The translations under genes were made by a program, and so were the position numbers. The notes under the pieces were generated by a model, which was given only the letters and a program-made list of their open reading frames with translations, was not told where the DNA came from and searched no databases. Shown here piece after piece: positions 1-7,957 of a stretch of 64,000 bases of DNA. Numbering within the stretch: position 1 is the first letter of the stretch; each line of letters opens with the position of its first letter. The DNA comes from a virus, in IMG/VR virus record IMGVR_UViG_3300027777_001718, positions 29,710 through 93,709 of that record; one strand, 5' to 3'.

Positions 1-120
1 GCGACCTAGCTGAACAGGAAAAGCTCGGTTGCCTAGCTTTTCGTCGGAAGCTGTAAATTCAGCTTCTAAGCTGCTTGTGCCGGGCTCGATAACAACGGGG
101 ACATTTCGTACTGAAAACAT
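1..120 (-). CDS. Partial CDS, N-terminal 40 residues of an unknown protein
   Basis: An open frame begins with ATG at 120 and runs off the left edge, so only the first 40 residues (MFSVRNVPVVIEPG...) are visible. An AGGCGG ribosome site lies about 5 bases upstream of the start. It is the next gene downstream of the 299-residue gene on the same strand, with a gap of about 10 bases, so it probably belongs to the same operon. The function cannot be judged from so short a piece. Confidence 0.6.
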   Translation of the reverse strand, partial: MFSVRNVPVVIEPGTSSLEAEFTASDEKLGNRAFPVQLGR

Positions 121-129
121 GGAAACCGC

Positions 130-1029
130 CTATCGTGTAATGTCGGAATGAGCTTTACGAGCCTTCTGCCGCGGTGCTTCGTCTTCACCGGCAGCGTCAT
201 CGTCTTCCTCACGACTTTCCAGCTCACTACGAACTTTCGCGCACATTGCTTCGTGATCCGACACGATGTCCGAAAGTTTTTGGAAATTCTCTATAACTTC
301 ATTGAGATACCCACGCACTGTCTCGTCCAGCTTTGTGGGCGACGAATTGACAATGTCGTCGTAGATATTGTCTTTGTTTTCTGTCAGCCACAAACTTTCT
401 GAGCGGGTAATAAATCGCCGCTGATGTTGTAACAAATCGTAGATCTGCTGCTTCAGGCCCTTGGGCGACTGATGCGTCCGGCCACTGTTCTTCTGTTTGC
501 CGCGAATCTCTTGCAGCTCCGTAGCCAATGCCCGCGCCGTGTACGCTTCTTCTGCGCACTTTTCCTCAAGCACAGCCCGCTGACCATCATCGGGCACCTG
601 CGCAAGCAGCTGCACGTGGGACGTCGTCAGGCGCCAGCGTGGCCGATCAGGACACCGCATGCCAAGCAAGCGCGTAATCTCGCCCTCGCTTGGGTACTTC
701 TCAAAAAAGTTCACGGCGCCGCGCAGCTGATCAATGGTGTACACGGGTGCAAAGATCGACATGAGCAGTGACGCCCCATCAATGTGAGCTGTCTGCTGTT
801 CTGCCGTCAGATACCGTGCGGGGTCGTCACGGACTTCTGTAATCAACCGACCAACGCGCCAAAACGCCGTCATGTTTGCAATCTGAATGTCACCAAACAG
901 ATTGTCAATCTCTGACACTACGTCTTGTAACGCCGGCGTCAAATTGGTCTGGGCAGTTAGCAACGGAGAATTGCGTGACTCCACAATTTCCGCCTGTATT
1001 GCTAACTCCGATTTAGACTTGCGCCCCAT
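130..1029 (-). CDS. Unknown protein, possible DUF1016-N-like fold, acidic C-terminal tail
   Basis: This is a 299-residue soluble protein. Residues 35-75 include FWRVGRLITE, and residues 130-175 combine TSHVQLLAQVPDD with ALATELQEIRG. That arrangement resembles the N-terminal DUF1016 (YhcG-type) pattern of a helix with W-x-I-G-R followed by a SHY..LL...R and L..QI segment. The resemblance is judged by eye and is weak. The C-terminal 35 residues are very acidic and then basic (EEDDDAAGEDEAP). No catalytic motif is visible. It lies upstream of the gene cut by the window edge and downstream of the DUF932-like gene, on the same strand. Confidence 0.8.
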   Translation of the reverse strand: MGRKSKSELAIQAEIVESRNSPLLTAQTNLTPALQDVVSEIDNLFGDIQIANMTAFWRVGRLITEVRDDPARYLTAEQQTAHIDGASLLMSIFAPVYTIDQLRGAVNFFEKYPSEGEITRLLGMRCPDRPRWRLTTSHVQLLAQVPDDGQRAVLEEKCAEEAYTARALATELQEIRGKQKNSGRTHQSPKGLKQQIYDLLQHQRRFITRSESLWLTENKDNIYDDIVNSSPTKLDETVRGYLNEVIENFQKLSDIVSDHEAMCAKVRSELESREEDDDAAGEDEAPRQKARKAHSDITR

Positions 1030-1059
1030 AATTCCTCCTTAATGAATAAACAACAAAAC

Positions 1060-2214
1060 CTACTTGCGTTTTTGCTTTTTGGTATCCGGTATCAACATGT
1101 GCATAGCCGCTGCCTGAAGCACATCACGCTGAACGTGGTATTGATTCTTGGCGTACCGCAAAACCGAACAAAACAAGTCATACGCGGTTCTTTCCCGCAA
1201 CGCTTCTTTTGTATAAACCTCTAAAGCTCCGCGCGGTTCTATATCTGCTCCCGCTAGCGCGGCGTTCTTGACAATATTGCGCGACTCATCCCGCGGAATC
1301 TTGAACTTTGACAGATACGTCACCAGACTGTTTGTGACGGCGTCCATGGTCGTTTTGTCGTCAGAGAAATTGAGCGGAACACTGCACAACGCAGCGACCT
1401 GTTTCGCCACTACGTCCATGTCGATCTCTTGCTCAACCGTCCGCGACACAAGCAACTGCGTACGCCCTGTCAGATCAGCGCCAGTATGATTTACGCGTGA
1501 CTTAGGGCCAGACGGCGTCACCGCCACGCCAAACTTGGTGTACAGGCACGTCGCCGCCCGAATGGCCAGCCCCGTATCTTCGCGGTTAGAGAAATACCAG
1601 CCAGCCGCAAAAGTGTGCCGCGGGTTGGTATAGATATCATTACGCCGGGATTTTGGGTTGATGAAATACAACCGCAGCTCCCGGCCAATAATCTCAGCCC
1701 GCGAAAACTGTGCGTCTGGTTGTTTCTCCTGCAGCTCGTTGCAGATGATGTCCAGAAACGCACCGTTGTCGAGCATTCTATGATCAAGGCCCAGAAAGCC
1801 GTCGACCGTTTGCTCCCGGTGGTTTACAAGCAAATTGCGCTCGCGCAAAGCTTCAAACCGTACGCGCAGCACCACGTTGTAAATACCAACCGCGGCAGCA
1901 ACATCACATTCACGCGCGGATAACTTTAAAAAACGGCTATTTTCGCCCGACAACTCGTTAAACAACGCGTTCAATCCGTGCGCCAACGCCGTCGCCAATG
2001 CCCCGAAACCAAGCGCGTTATATCGATAGCCACTCTCAGTCAGCCGGCCGTCGGCGTTCATGACTAGTTGGGCTTCGTCTACAACTGGGACGCACTCTGT
2101 GCTTGCCGTACGCGTCGCTAGAAAATTGCGACAGTCATCCAGCTGGGCCGCCGAAAAAGAGAACGCGGCTACAGGAGCAAAAATGCTTTTTACGCCCGCG
2201 TTGGTAGAAGACAT
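1060..2214 (-). CDS. DUF932-like phage/plasmid protein
   Basis: This protein of about 384 residues resembles the DUF932 family of phage and plasmid proteins of unknown function. The supporting segments are VDGFLGLDHRMLDNGAFLD near residues 138-156, matching the 'FLS..Y+.lDN' motif of that family, and a later block AGWYFSNREDTGLAIRAAT followed by a Cys-containing segment and RVNHTG, matching the family's 'G..isNSEtG...l.v...C.NG...r..H.g' core. A GTG codon two codons upstream is an alternative start. Many phages carry a DUF932 gene near replication genes, as here. Molecular role unknown. Confidence 0.75.
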   Translation of the reverse strand: MSSTNAGVKSIFAPVAAFSFSAAQLDDCRNFLATRTASTECVPVVDEAQLVMNADGRLTESGYRYNALGFGALATALAHGLNALFNELSGENSRFLKLSARECDVAAAVGIYNVVLRVRFEALRERNLLVNHREQTVDGFLGLDHRMLDNGAFLDIICNELQEKQPDAQFSRAEIIGRELRLYFINPKSRRNDIYTNPRHTFAAGWYFSNREDTGLAIRAATCLYTKFGVAVTPSGPKSRVNHTGADLTGRTQLLVSRTVEQEIDMDVVAKQVAALCSVPLNFSDDKTTMDAVTNSLVTYLSKFKIPRDESRNIVKNAALAGADIEPRGALEVYTKEALRERTAYDLFCSVLRYAKNQYHVQRDVLQAAAMHMLIPDTKKQKRK

Positions 2215-2244
2215 TCTCACCGCGACACCCCATGCCTGCGATTG

Positions 2245-2790
2245 TTACGTCGCCCATTCCGCGCCAATAAGCGGAAACAACGTACTGGTCAACTCAACGG
2301 TCATCGGCATCTTGTCAAACTGCAAGTTCCACGTCACACGCGGAATATCGCCGGCATCTGTATTCAAGTTATGCGCACAAAACATTGTCCGCACAACCGG
2401 AAATACAAAGATGAAGTTACTGCCAGTATCCACTTCTTGCCGGCGCAAGTTTTTCGATATAGCCTGACAAAGCCTGTTTCTACCCGCTGTGGGATTCTTG
2501 AACAAGTCGCTGATCGTAAGTTCGTGCAACTTCGGAATCCGGCGGCCGCACAAAACTGCCGGGAAATGAAGGTAGGCGCTGTTAAACCAATTAAAGTTCA
2601 ACTTGTCGTGCCCTGTCATATCCCGGCACTCATTTGCCAGCTTACCCCACCCAAGCCGTTTGATACCGCACTCATTGAAGACACGCTTAATAATGCGCTC
2701 TTCAAACGCCAGTTGCCGTTGAAGCCGGACAGCGTCGGCGTTTTCGCTATTTTCGTTAAACAGATTGCCAAAGAATTGATCGCGGTCCAT
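2245..2790 (-). CDS. Unknown protein, 181 aa
   Basis: A mixed alpha/beta protein with no motif I recognise. It is rich in aromatic residues and asparagine and has no signal peptide or membrane segment. It ends about 30 bases before the DUF932-like gene and starts 4 bases after the 70-residue gene stops, so it is likely co-transcribed with both. The codon pattern matches its neighbours. Function unknown. Confidence 0.75.
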   Translation of the reverse strand: MDRDQFFGNLFNENSENADAVRLQRQLAFEERIIKRVFNECGIKRLGWGKLANECRDMTGHDKLNFNWFNSAYLHFPAVLCGRRIPKLHELTISDLFKNPTAGRNRLCQAISKNLRRQEVDTGSNFIFVFPVVRTMFCAHNLNTDAGDIPRVTWNLQFDKMPMTVELTSTLFPLIGAEWAT

Positions 2791-2793
2791 GAT

Positions 2794-3006
2794 TTACTCA
2801 ATCGTGATGCCGTGTGAGTTACGAATTATGTCGCGTATTTCTTGTAAGTGCCTGTCGATCTCTTCGGGCAGATTGCCGTGTTTGATCAGTCCGCGGCAAT
2901 GCTGGTCAATATCCCAGATCAAATTGCGGGCAGCTGCGCCTTCAACGGCTGCCGTAAACTCTGACTGCTCTTCGGGAAGGTCAAAAGATAGCGTGGCTTT
3001 CGGCAT
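2794..3006 (-). CDS. Small conserved phage protein, 70 aa
   Basis: The sequence starts MPKATLSFDLPEEQSEF and continues with a helical part containing WDIDQHCRGLIKHGN. Small phage proteins of the form 'KATL.FdLPeE..ef..A......~..l+.~D..lR..iK.' are common and uncharacterised, and this fits that pattern by eye. It is packed between its neighbours with gaps of 3 bases. Function unknown. Confidence 0.75.
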   Translation of the reverse strand: MPKATLSFDLPEEQSEFTAAVEGAAARNLIWDIDQHCRGLIKHGNLPEEIDRHLQEIRDIIRNSHGITIE

Positions 3007-3009
3007 GGT

Positions 3010-3384
3010 TCACCCTGTTTGCGGGAAATCTGGCGCCTTGTCTGCCGTCATTTCAAACTTGGTGTAATCAGCGGCATCTTCTGGCATCACACCGCGATAC
3101 GTGAACGCCGTAAGCGACCGGTTAGCCACTTCAGGATCAGGATAAGTCAGCGCGACATACCAATGGCAAACATCTTCGTCGCGCGCGTTGGTCACCTTTT
3201 GGTAGAACCCGATACCGTGCTCGTAGTAAAGGTCGCGTAATAAAGATCTGAGCGGACAATAAATGTCTGGGTATGACTCCGCTGTGATTTCTTCGTCTGG
3301 CTCTTCGGCTGGCACGTTTTGCCCGTGCAATGGGCCGCCAAAACACGCCATCATCGGCACAAACTCTTTCTCTTCATGACTCAT
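3010..3384 (-). CDS. Unknown protein with FGGPLHGQ motif, 124 aa
   Basis: The N-terminus contains MMACFGGPLHGQNVP, a motif seen in many small actinobacterial and phage proteins of unknown function ('GG..HG..v'). The rest is a beta-rich soluble domain (CHWYVALTYPDPE, LTAFTYRG). Its start overlaps the stop of the upstream 81-residue gene by 11 bases, so translation is probably coupled. No enzymatic motif was found. Confidence 0.75.
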   Translation of the reverse strand: MSHEEKEFVPMMACFGGPLHGQNVPAEEPDEEITAESYPDIYCPLRSLLRDLYYEHGIGFYQKVTNARDEDVCHWYVALTYPDPEVANRSLTAFTYRGVMPEDAADYTKFEMTADKAPDFPQTG

Positions 3385-3619
3385 CGGTTATTGGCTCCGG
3401 CGGAACTCGTGTAAAATCTGCGTCGTGTCTAAATTCGCCGCACCAATCGCTACGCCTAACTTCAGGCCAAACACCGATTAAAATGGCTGCGTCTTTGGCC
3501 GCACGCGCTGCTGGTGCATGGCGCCTACAAAACCCATGCGCGTTGTTGTTTTCGGGGTGGTCGTAAAAGAAACAGTTAAAACAAACAACAGCTTCCGCGT
3601 CATTCTTTAAATTACTCAT
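3374..3619 (-). CDS. Small cysteine-motif (probable metal-binding) protein, 81 aa
   Basis: Four cysteines are arranged as CFNCFFYD, then GFCRRHAP, then RSDWCGEF. This C-x2-C...C-x-R-x-x-P...W-C-G-E-F pattern recurs in small uncharacterised bacterial and phage proteins and suggests a metal or Fe-S ligand set. It starts in a 4-base ATGA overlap with the stop codon of the recombinase gene at 3619, so translation is likely coupled. Actual metal and role are unknown. Confidence 0.75.
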   Translation of the reverse strand: MSNLKNDAEAVVCFNCFFYDHPENNNAHGFCRRHAPAARAAKDAAILIGVWPEVRRSDWCGEFRHDADFTRVPPEPITDES

Positions 3620-4992
3620 CAGTCAACTTGGCCTAGTGGGTCAAAATCGGTCGGGATAATATCGCTAACAGCACTCGACGCGGCCATTAGCTCAGGAATG
3701 TCCGTCATTTCCTTAGTCTTAAGCTCGGCCATAACTTGCTCACGGAACTTACGGGCTGGATCGCAGATTGGGTAGTCATTCACGCCCAGAATGCCGTGCA
3801 AGAGCCCCATGACCTTTTTGTTGCTCTCCAGCGCCATCGAGGCCTCAACCTCTGACAGCGCGTCCTGCTTGGAGATACCCAGCGCATTAGAAAACACAAG
3901 CGGCACATCAGCGTTCTTGGTGCCGTGCTTGTATTCCAGATCGCACACTTGTCTAAGAAGCGCCGGCAGTTTGGGATCCGTGCCCGGCTGCGGTTTCTTG
4001 TCGGCAGCCTGCAAATCCATCAACAGCCTGATAGTTGCGGTATGCCAGTCCCAGTAATGGTACTGCTTGTTGGTATACGACTCGTTCCCTTCAGCATCGC
4101 GGCCAGCAACAATGTCGTTGTACCACATGAGGTTAACAACGATCTTCCGGCCGGGAGCGCCAAGGTTATTCTTGGTCGCGGCGATACGCACAGACTGCCC
4201 CTCGTACCGCCCGCCGGTGATATTCTTTTGCGATGCCTTGGACATATCCAAAATCAGCGTCGGGTAATAGTCCAGAGAAGCGCCGCCGGGAGCATACTTC
4301 TTGGGCGGGCCAAATCCCATAGAGTTGATTTCCTCCTTGAGATGGTTCGTGGCTACCAGCGCAATTGGATAGTGCCGCAGCGTGGGCACCAGCGCCGTCC
4401 GCATAAAGTCAGACAGGTTCCGGGCCAGATATGGATGCCCAGCAGCCGCATGACCCTCGTCAGCCACCTTCTCAACGCGCCGGTCAACCTCGACAGCCGA
4501 GATAGAGTCCACGCCGATACAAATAGGAATAACCCGGTCAGGGGCATTCTCGGCGTCGATCTGCTTGTGGATCGCTTGGCAAAAGCCCATGTACTTCTTC
4601 TGCCACTCTTCCACGCTCGCCGCCGTCGTGACTTTGGTACGGGCCATATACTGCGGATTGTGCCCGAAGAGGCCAGACATCATCGTCGGGCTGCCCTTGT
4701 TTTCAGTGTCGATCATAATCGCGCCGCCGCCATATACGTGGAACCAGCGCATGATCTCAATCAAAAACGCAGACTTGCCGGCGCTGAACTCACCGCGAAG
4801 CTGGATAAACCGGCTCAGCGGAAAGATATTCGCCTGCAACAGATATCGTGCCGCCAGTGACGGCAGCGGCAGGCCGATCAGCGGATCATTATCCTCTGCC
4901 GTGGCCTTGAGCACTTCCGTAAACATCGGGTGCTCGCCATTGCGGGCTTGGATATCAACTGATTCGTTTTCTTCCTTGCGTTTCCTGCCCAT
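3619..4992 (-). CDS. RecA/UvsX-like recombinase
   Basis: This 457-residue protein has a RecA-type ATPase core. The Walker A motif is GEFSAGKS near residue 70, a second conserved acid-containing strand reads AIMIDTENKGS, and the Walker B strand is ICIGVDSISA. Later come ALVATNHLKEE and APGGASLDYYPTLILD, matching the RecA/UvsX loop region and glycine-rich segment. It probably catalyses strand exchange in recombination-dependent replication and repair, and it belongs to the replication module. I place the start at ATG 4992 (MGRKRKEENES), preceded by AAGAAAG, rather than 20 codons upstream, because the upstream extension is basic and poorly constrained. The C-terminal 100 residues are unlike RecA and may be phage-specific. 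Confidence 0.88.
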   Translation of the reverse strand: MGRKRKEENESVDIQARNGEHPMFTEVLKATAEDNDPLIGLPLPSLAARYLLQANIFPLSRFIQLRGEFSAGKSAFLIEIMRWFHVYGGGAIMIDTENKGSPTMMSGLFGHNPQYMARTKVTTAASVEEWQKKYMGFCQAIHKQIDAENAPDRVIPICIGVDSISAVEVDRRVEKVADEGHAAAGHPYLARNLSDFMRTALVPTLRHYPIALVATNHLKEEINSMGFGPPKKYAPGGASLDYYPTLILDMSKASQKNITGGRYEGQSVRIAATKNNLGAPGRKIVVNLMWYNDIVAGRDAEGNESYTNKQYHYWDWHTATIRLLMDLQAADKKPQPGTDPKLPALLRQVCDLEYKHGTKNADVPLVFSNALGISKQDALSEVEASMALESNKKVMGLLHGILGVNDYPICDPARKFREQVMAELKTKEMTDIPELMAASSAVSDIIPTDFDPLGQVD

Positions 4993-5027
4993 TTCAATCT
5001 TTCTTGTTTTGATATTAATTCGTGCCG

Positions 5028-5061
5028 CCCCGGGCGGTAGCGACATTGCCACCGCCCGGGG
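5028..5061 (-). terminator. GC-rich stem-loop after the ParB-like gene
   Basis: An 11-bp perfect stem (CCCCGGGCGGT with ACCGCCCGGGG) encloses a 12-base loop, 17 bases past the stop of the ParB-like gene and upstream of the recombinase start. The sequence after the stem on the minus strand (AATTAATATCAAAAC) is not a clean U-run. It may act as a weak terminator, an RNA-stabilising hairpin, or an attenuator of the recombinase gene. Confidence 0.5.
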
Positions 5062-5077
5062 TAAACACTATTTACCG

Positions 5078-6358
5078 TTACCGCGTACGCAGTGACCGCG
5101 CATTATCTGTGATATGCGACGGAAAAAACCCCGACGTGCTATCTGGAATCACCCAGATATGTGCAAGATCAGGGGCCAGATCTGCAAGCTTATTGTGATA
5201 GAACTCAACGCGATCCCGCTTGTACGCGGGCAGCTTCTTCTCGTGCCAGATGTCGAGAAGCGCCTTCAGCTGGGTAGCGCCCTGCGTTTTGTCCCGTGCC
5301 ATACTCTTGACACGGCTAATGTACAGCGCCAGAAACGTTGTACACAACGACAAATGCCGGAAATACTGAGATTCATCAGACTTCAACGTAATGTGAAGCA
5401 GCTTTTCGACTGTTCCTTTCGTGTTCTCCGTGTCAAGCACAATACTCGGCGTGCAATGATGAAACATCTGCTCGACAACAGTCGAGTTCGCAAAACCGGC
5501 GGCCTCAAACTTTTCGATAAACATGGCCACACTGCGCAACATGTCACCGCCAATACTTTCAGCGCACCGCCAATGCGCAGAAGTTTGCGACACAAGAAAT
5601 AGCACCCGCTCAAGCACGCCTTTGCCGTACTTGTCGTAGATCTCTTCCAGCGCATACGGCACCTTGATGTTTGGATACGCAGCGCGGCCGCGGCTATCCG
5701 TAGACATCTCAAGCCCAGCAGCCTGAACAATCTCCAAAATTTCATCAATCTTCGGGTCGCTCGACGCCTTACGCGCTTTATAAATATCAAGCTGTGCGTG
5801 CGGCCGCGTTCTGTAATTGCACGTCGAGTAAATCGTGGCTTCGTCTTCCACGGCATCGACAATTGTCACCTCACACAACACAGCCGGCTCACCGTTCTCA
5901 ATCGATGCCAACACACGATGTGCGCCATCAGCTACACGCGCAAACACCGCAATTACAACGCCCTGCTCGTTGACTACTCTACGCATTGTAATCAGTGGCA
6001 TGCGCCGCGCCTTGCGCACAGGGAAACAAATCATTTCCGCAACGTGCGGATAATCGCAACGCTTATTGCGACACCACTCGTCATCTAACGTCATCGCAGT
6101 TGTTGGAATGGCCATAATTGCCCTGCCGTCAGGAACAATGTTTTCTCGGCGGCAGTAGTCATCTGTCGTCGCGATGTTAAGCTCGGCCTGCTGATAGAGC
6201 GCGATCATCTGCTCTAACGACAACGACGCAGTCTGCAGAATTTCATCATTTGCAGTACGCGGCAGATTCTTGAATGTGTACTCGACCTCTTTATTAAACT
6301 TGCAACGCACTGTAAACGGCTTTTCAACCTTCGGCACAACCGCATTTGAATTAGGCAT
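5078..6358 (-). CDS. ParB/Srx-fold-like protein in the replication module
   Basis: This 426-residue protein starts at ATG 6358, preceded by AAGGA. The segment VFARVADGAHRVLASIENGE near residue 150-170 matches the 'v.DG.HR..Aa...G' signature of ParB/sulfiredoxin-fold proteins. The segment after it (CNYRTRPHAQLDIYKARKA) resembles the linker before the helix-turn-helix in ParB-like proteins. The C-terminal half is helical. Members of this superfamily bind DNA and hydrolyse CTP or nick DNA, but which activity this one has cannot be read from the sequence. It lies between the recombinase gene and the 461-residue gene. Confidence 0.65.
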   Translation of the reverse strand: MPNSNAVVPKVEKPFTVRCKFNKEVEYTFKNLPRTANDEILQTASLSLEQMIALYQQAELNIATTDDYCRRENIVPDGRAIMAIPTTAMTLDDEWCRNKRCDYPHVAEMICFPVRKARRMPLITMRRVVNEQGVVIAVFARVADGAHRVLASIENGEPAVLCEVTIVDAVEDEATIYSTCNYRTRPHAQLDIYKARKASSDPKIDEILEIVQAAGLEMSTDSRGRAAYPNIKVPYALEEIYDKYGKGVLERVLFLVSQTSAHWRCAESIGGDMLRSVAMFIEKFEAAGFANSTVVEQMFHHCTPSIVLDTENTKGTVEKLLHITLKSDESQYFRHLSLCTTFLALYISRVKSMARDKTQGATQLKALLDIWHEKKLPAYKRDRVEFYHNKLADLAPDLAHIWVIPDSTSGFFPSHITDNARSLRTR

Positions 6359-6412
6359 AAATTTCGCTGTCCTTACGTGTAGGGGTAACAAAAAGAATGA
6401 AAAAGAAAGAAA

Positions 6413-6476
6413 CCTCGCCGCGGAGCCCTCGTAACCGCTTGCGACGATTACGCAGGAAGTGGGCCCCGCGGTGAGG
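6413..6476 (-). terminator. Rho-independent terminator of the 461-residue gene
   Basis: A 16-bp stem with one mismatch and one G-U pair joins 6413-6428 and 6461-6476, starting 8 bases after the stop codon at 6484. The loop contains a smaller internal stem. On the minus strand the stem is followed by TTTCTTTCTTTTTC. This is a convincing intrinsic terminator and separates the polymerase-side genes from the ParB-like and recombinase genes. Confidence 0.8.
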
Positions 6477-6483
6477 AGATCAA

Positions 6484-7869
6484 CTACTTCTTGCCGGCAG
6501 CGCGAGCGCGAGCCTTGGCAAGAATGTCCGCAGAGTCCCGCTTGACAGCGGGCGCAGCTGCCTGCGGCGCGACAATAGGCGGCGGAATAGCCGCAACGTC
6601 AGAAAACATGCCAGCCACGCCAGCTTCTTCCTCTGCAGAAAGTTCAGCCGTCGGCGGATCCCACGGCGCCGGAGGATCCATGCTAACAGGCGCCTGTCGG
6701 GCTGTTGACGCGGCAGGACGAGTTACCGTCTTCTGGTAATGCGTCTCGTCCAGCTCTTCTACAGACACGCTAGCCCCGGAGAACGTCGCCGTGCCCTTGG
6801 GCAATGCACGCATGTACTCGGGGTACTCACGCCATGCAAAGTCCAGCGCTTCACGCGGGAACACAGGCGCCAGCATTTCAGCCTGTTCTTCGTACGTTGG
6901 CAGGCGCAGATAATCGTCCCACGAACCAGTCTCCGCTACGATGCGGTCGGCATACGGCTCAAGGGAGATTTCCTGCCCGTTGAACGTGTCGTGAAGAATG
7001 CCAAAGTGCGTGTAATCACTACGCGAATTCGGATATCCCACCACATACTTGGCCGACGCAGGACCACGGGCAAACTTCGGGCACTGGAACGCAGCTACGC
7101 CTTCCGGGCCAGTCGCTGCCAGATTTGAGCCACCGCTCTTGAACGACTCGGGAAGAATCGTAAACAGCTTTGCAGCCCCGAACGACAACATGTCACCGCT
7201 CAAGTGTTCGCCGGTGCTTTCGTCGCGCACCTTGAGCGCTGACAGCATGGCCTCGCCAGCGCTGGTTTTTAAGCCGATGATACGGGCGTTACGCTTGTTG
7301 TCGTCCGAGAACGCACCAAGCGTGATCTTTCCGTGATCGTCAACAAACACAACACTCGCCGAAACAAGCAACGTTTTCTCAGGCTTCTTAAGCGAGCCGA
7401 TGTGAGAATTACGCACAAACTCTTTCGACAGCAGCTCGCTGAACAGCCGGCCCAGCGTCGGATGCGGGTTGTCCTTGGAATTATCGTAAGCCACTTTGCG
7501 CAAAACGTGCAGAGGGCTTTCGTACAGATTCAAGTCCGGGTTGCCATTGTGAACAATGAAACAGATACCCGGATTGCCGACCCAGTGAGCACAGGTAACA
7601 AGTCGCTGCCAGTCACCGTAAGAAACGTTGTCCCGACCTTCACGGAAATTGGCAAATTGCCGATCTCCGCCGTTGCTTTCTTCATACATGGGAAGAAGCC
7701 GAAGGCAAAGACCGTTTGCCATCAGTTCACCGCCAGATGCAATCAGAATGTTATTCTGTTTGCCGTACGCGTAGCGGGATTTGCTATTTGAACCGCCTGT
7801 GCCAATGTTGTTGGCTTTGCGGTAATCAGGATCAAGCGCAGCTAAATTTGCCGCGTTATAGCGAGGCAT
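6484..7869 (-). CDS. Replication-module protein, candidate ssDNA-binding protein
   Basis: A 461-residue protein without a motif I can name. The N-terminal 150 residues include a well-conserved-looking block (WVGNPGICFIVHNGNP, PLHVLRKVAYDN). The C-terminal 120 residues are low-complexity, rich in Pro, Ala and Ser, and end in a basic stretch. A structured N-terminal core with a flexible tail, and a strong individual terminator suggesting abundant expression, would suit a single-stranded DNA-binding protein, which is otherwise missing from this module. That role is inference from position and shape only. An AGAAGG ribosome site precedes the start. Confidence 0.6.
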   Translation of the reverse strand: MPRYNAANLAALDPDYRKANNIGTGGSNSKSRYAYGKQNNILIASGGELMANGLCLRLLPMYEESNGGDRQFANFREGRDNVSYGDWQRLVTCAHWVGNPGICFIVHNGNPDLNLYESPLHVLRKVAYDNSKDNPHPTLGRLFSELLSKEFVRNSHIGSLKKPEKTLLVSASVVFVDDHGKITLGAFSDDNKRNARIIGLKTSAGEAMLSALKVRDESTGEHLSGDMLSFGAAKLFTILPESFKSGGSNLAATGPEGVAAFQCPKFARGPASAKYVVGYPNSRSDYTHFGILHDTFNGQEISLEPYADRIVAETGSWDDYLRLPTYEEQAEMLAPVFPREALDFAWREYPEYMRALPKGTATFSGASVSVEELDETHYQKTVTRPAASTARQAPVSMDPPAPWDPPTAELSAEEEAGVAGMFSDVAAIPPPIVAPQAAAPAVKRDSADILAKARARAAGKK

Positions 7870-7957
7870 ATCAACCTTCTCTTTCTTTGTAATTAAGGGC
7901 CCTATTGCCCTGTGTTATCTGCCCGCAGTTTAGCGCGCAGAATCGAAAAGTCCAGAC

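Noticed and set aside
2242-2817. 191-residue plus-strand frame opposite the 181-residue gene
   Set aside because: The minus-strand reading fits the tight operon and codon usage of its neighbours; the plus-strand one is isolated and lacks a ribosome site.
3925-4860. 311-residue plus-strand open frame antisense to the recombinase
   Set aside because: It is the shadow of the RecA/UvsX-like gene, which has intact Walker motifs. It lacks a ribosome site and a recognisable domain.
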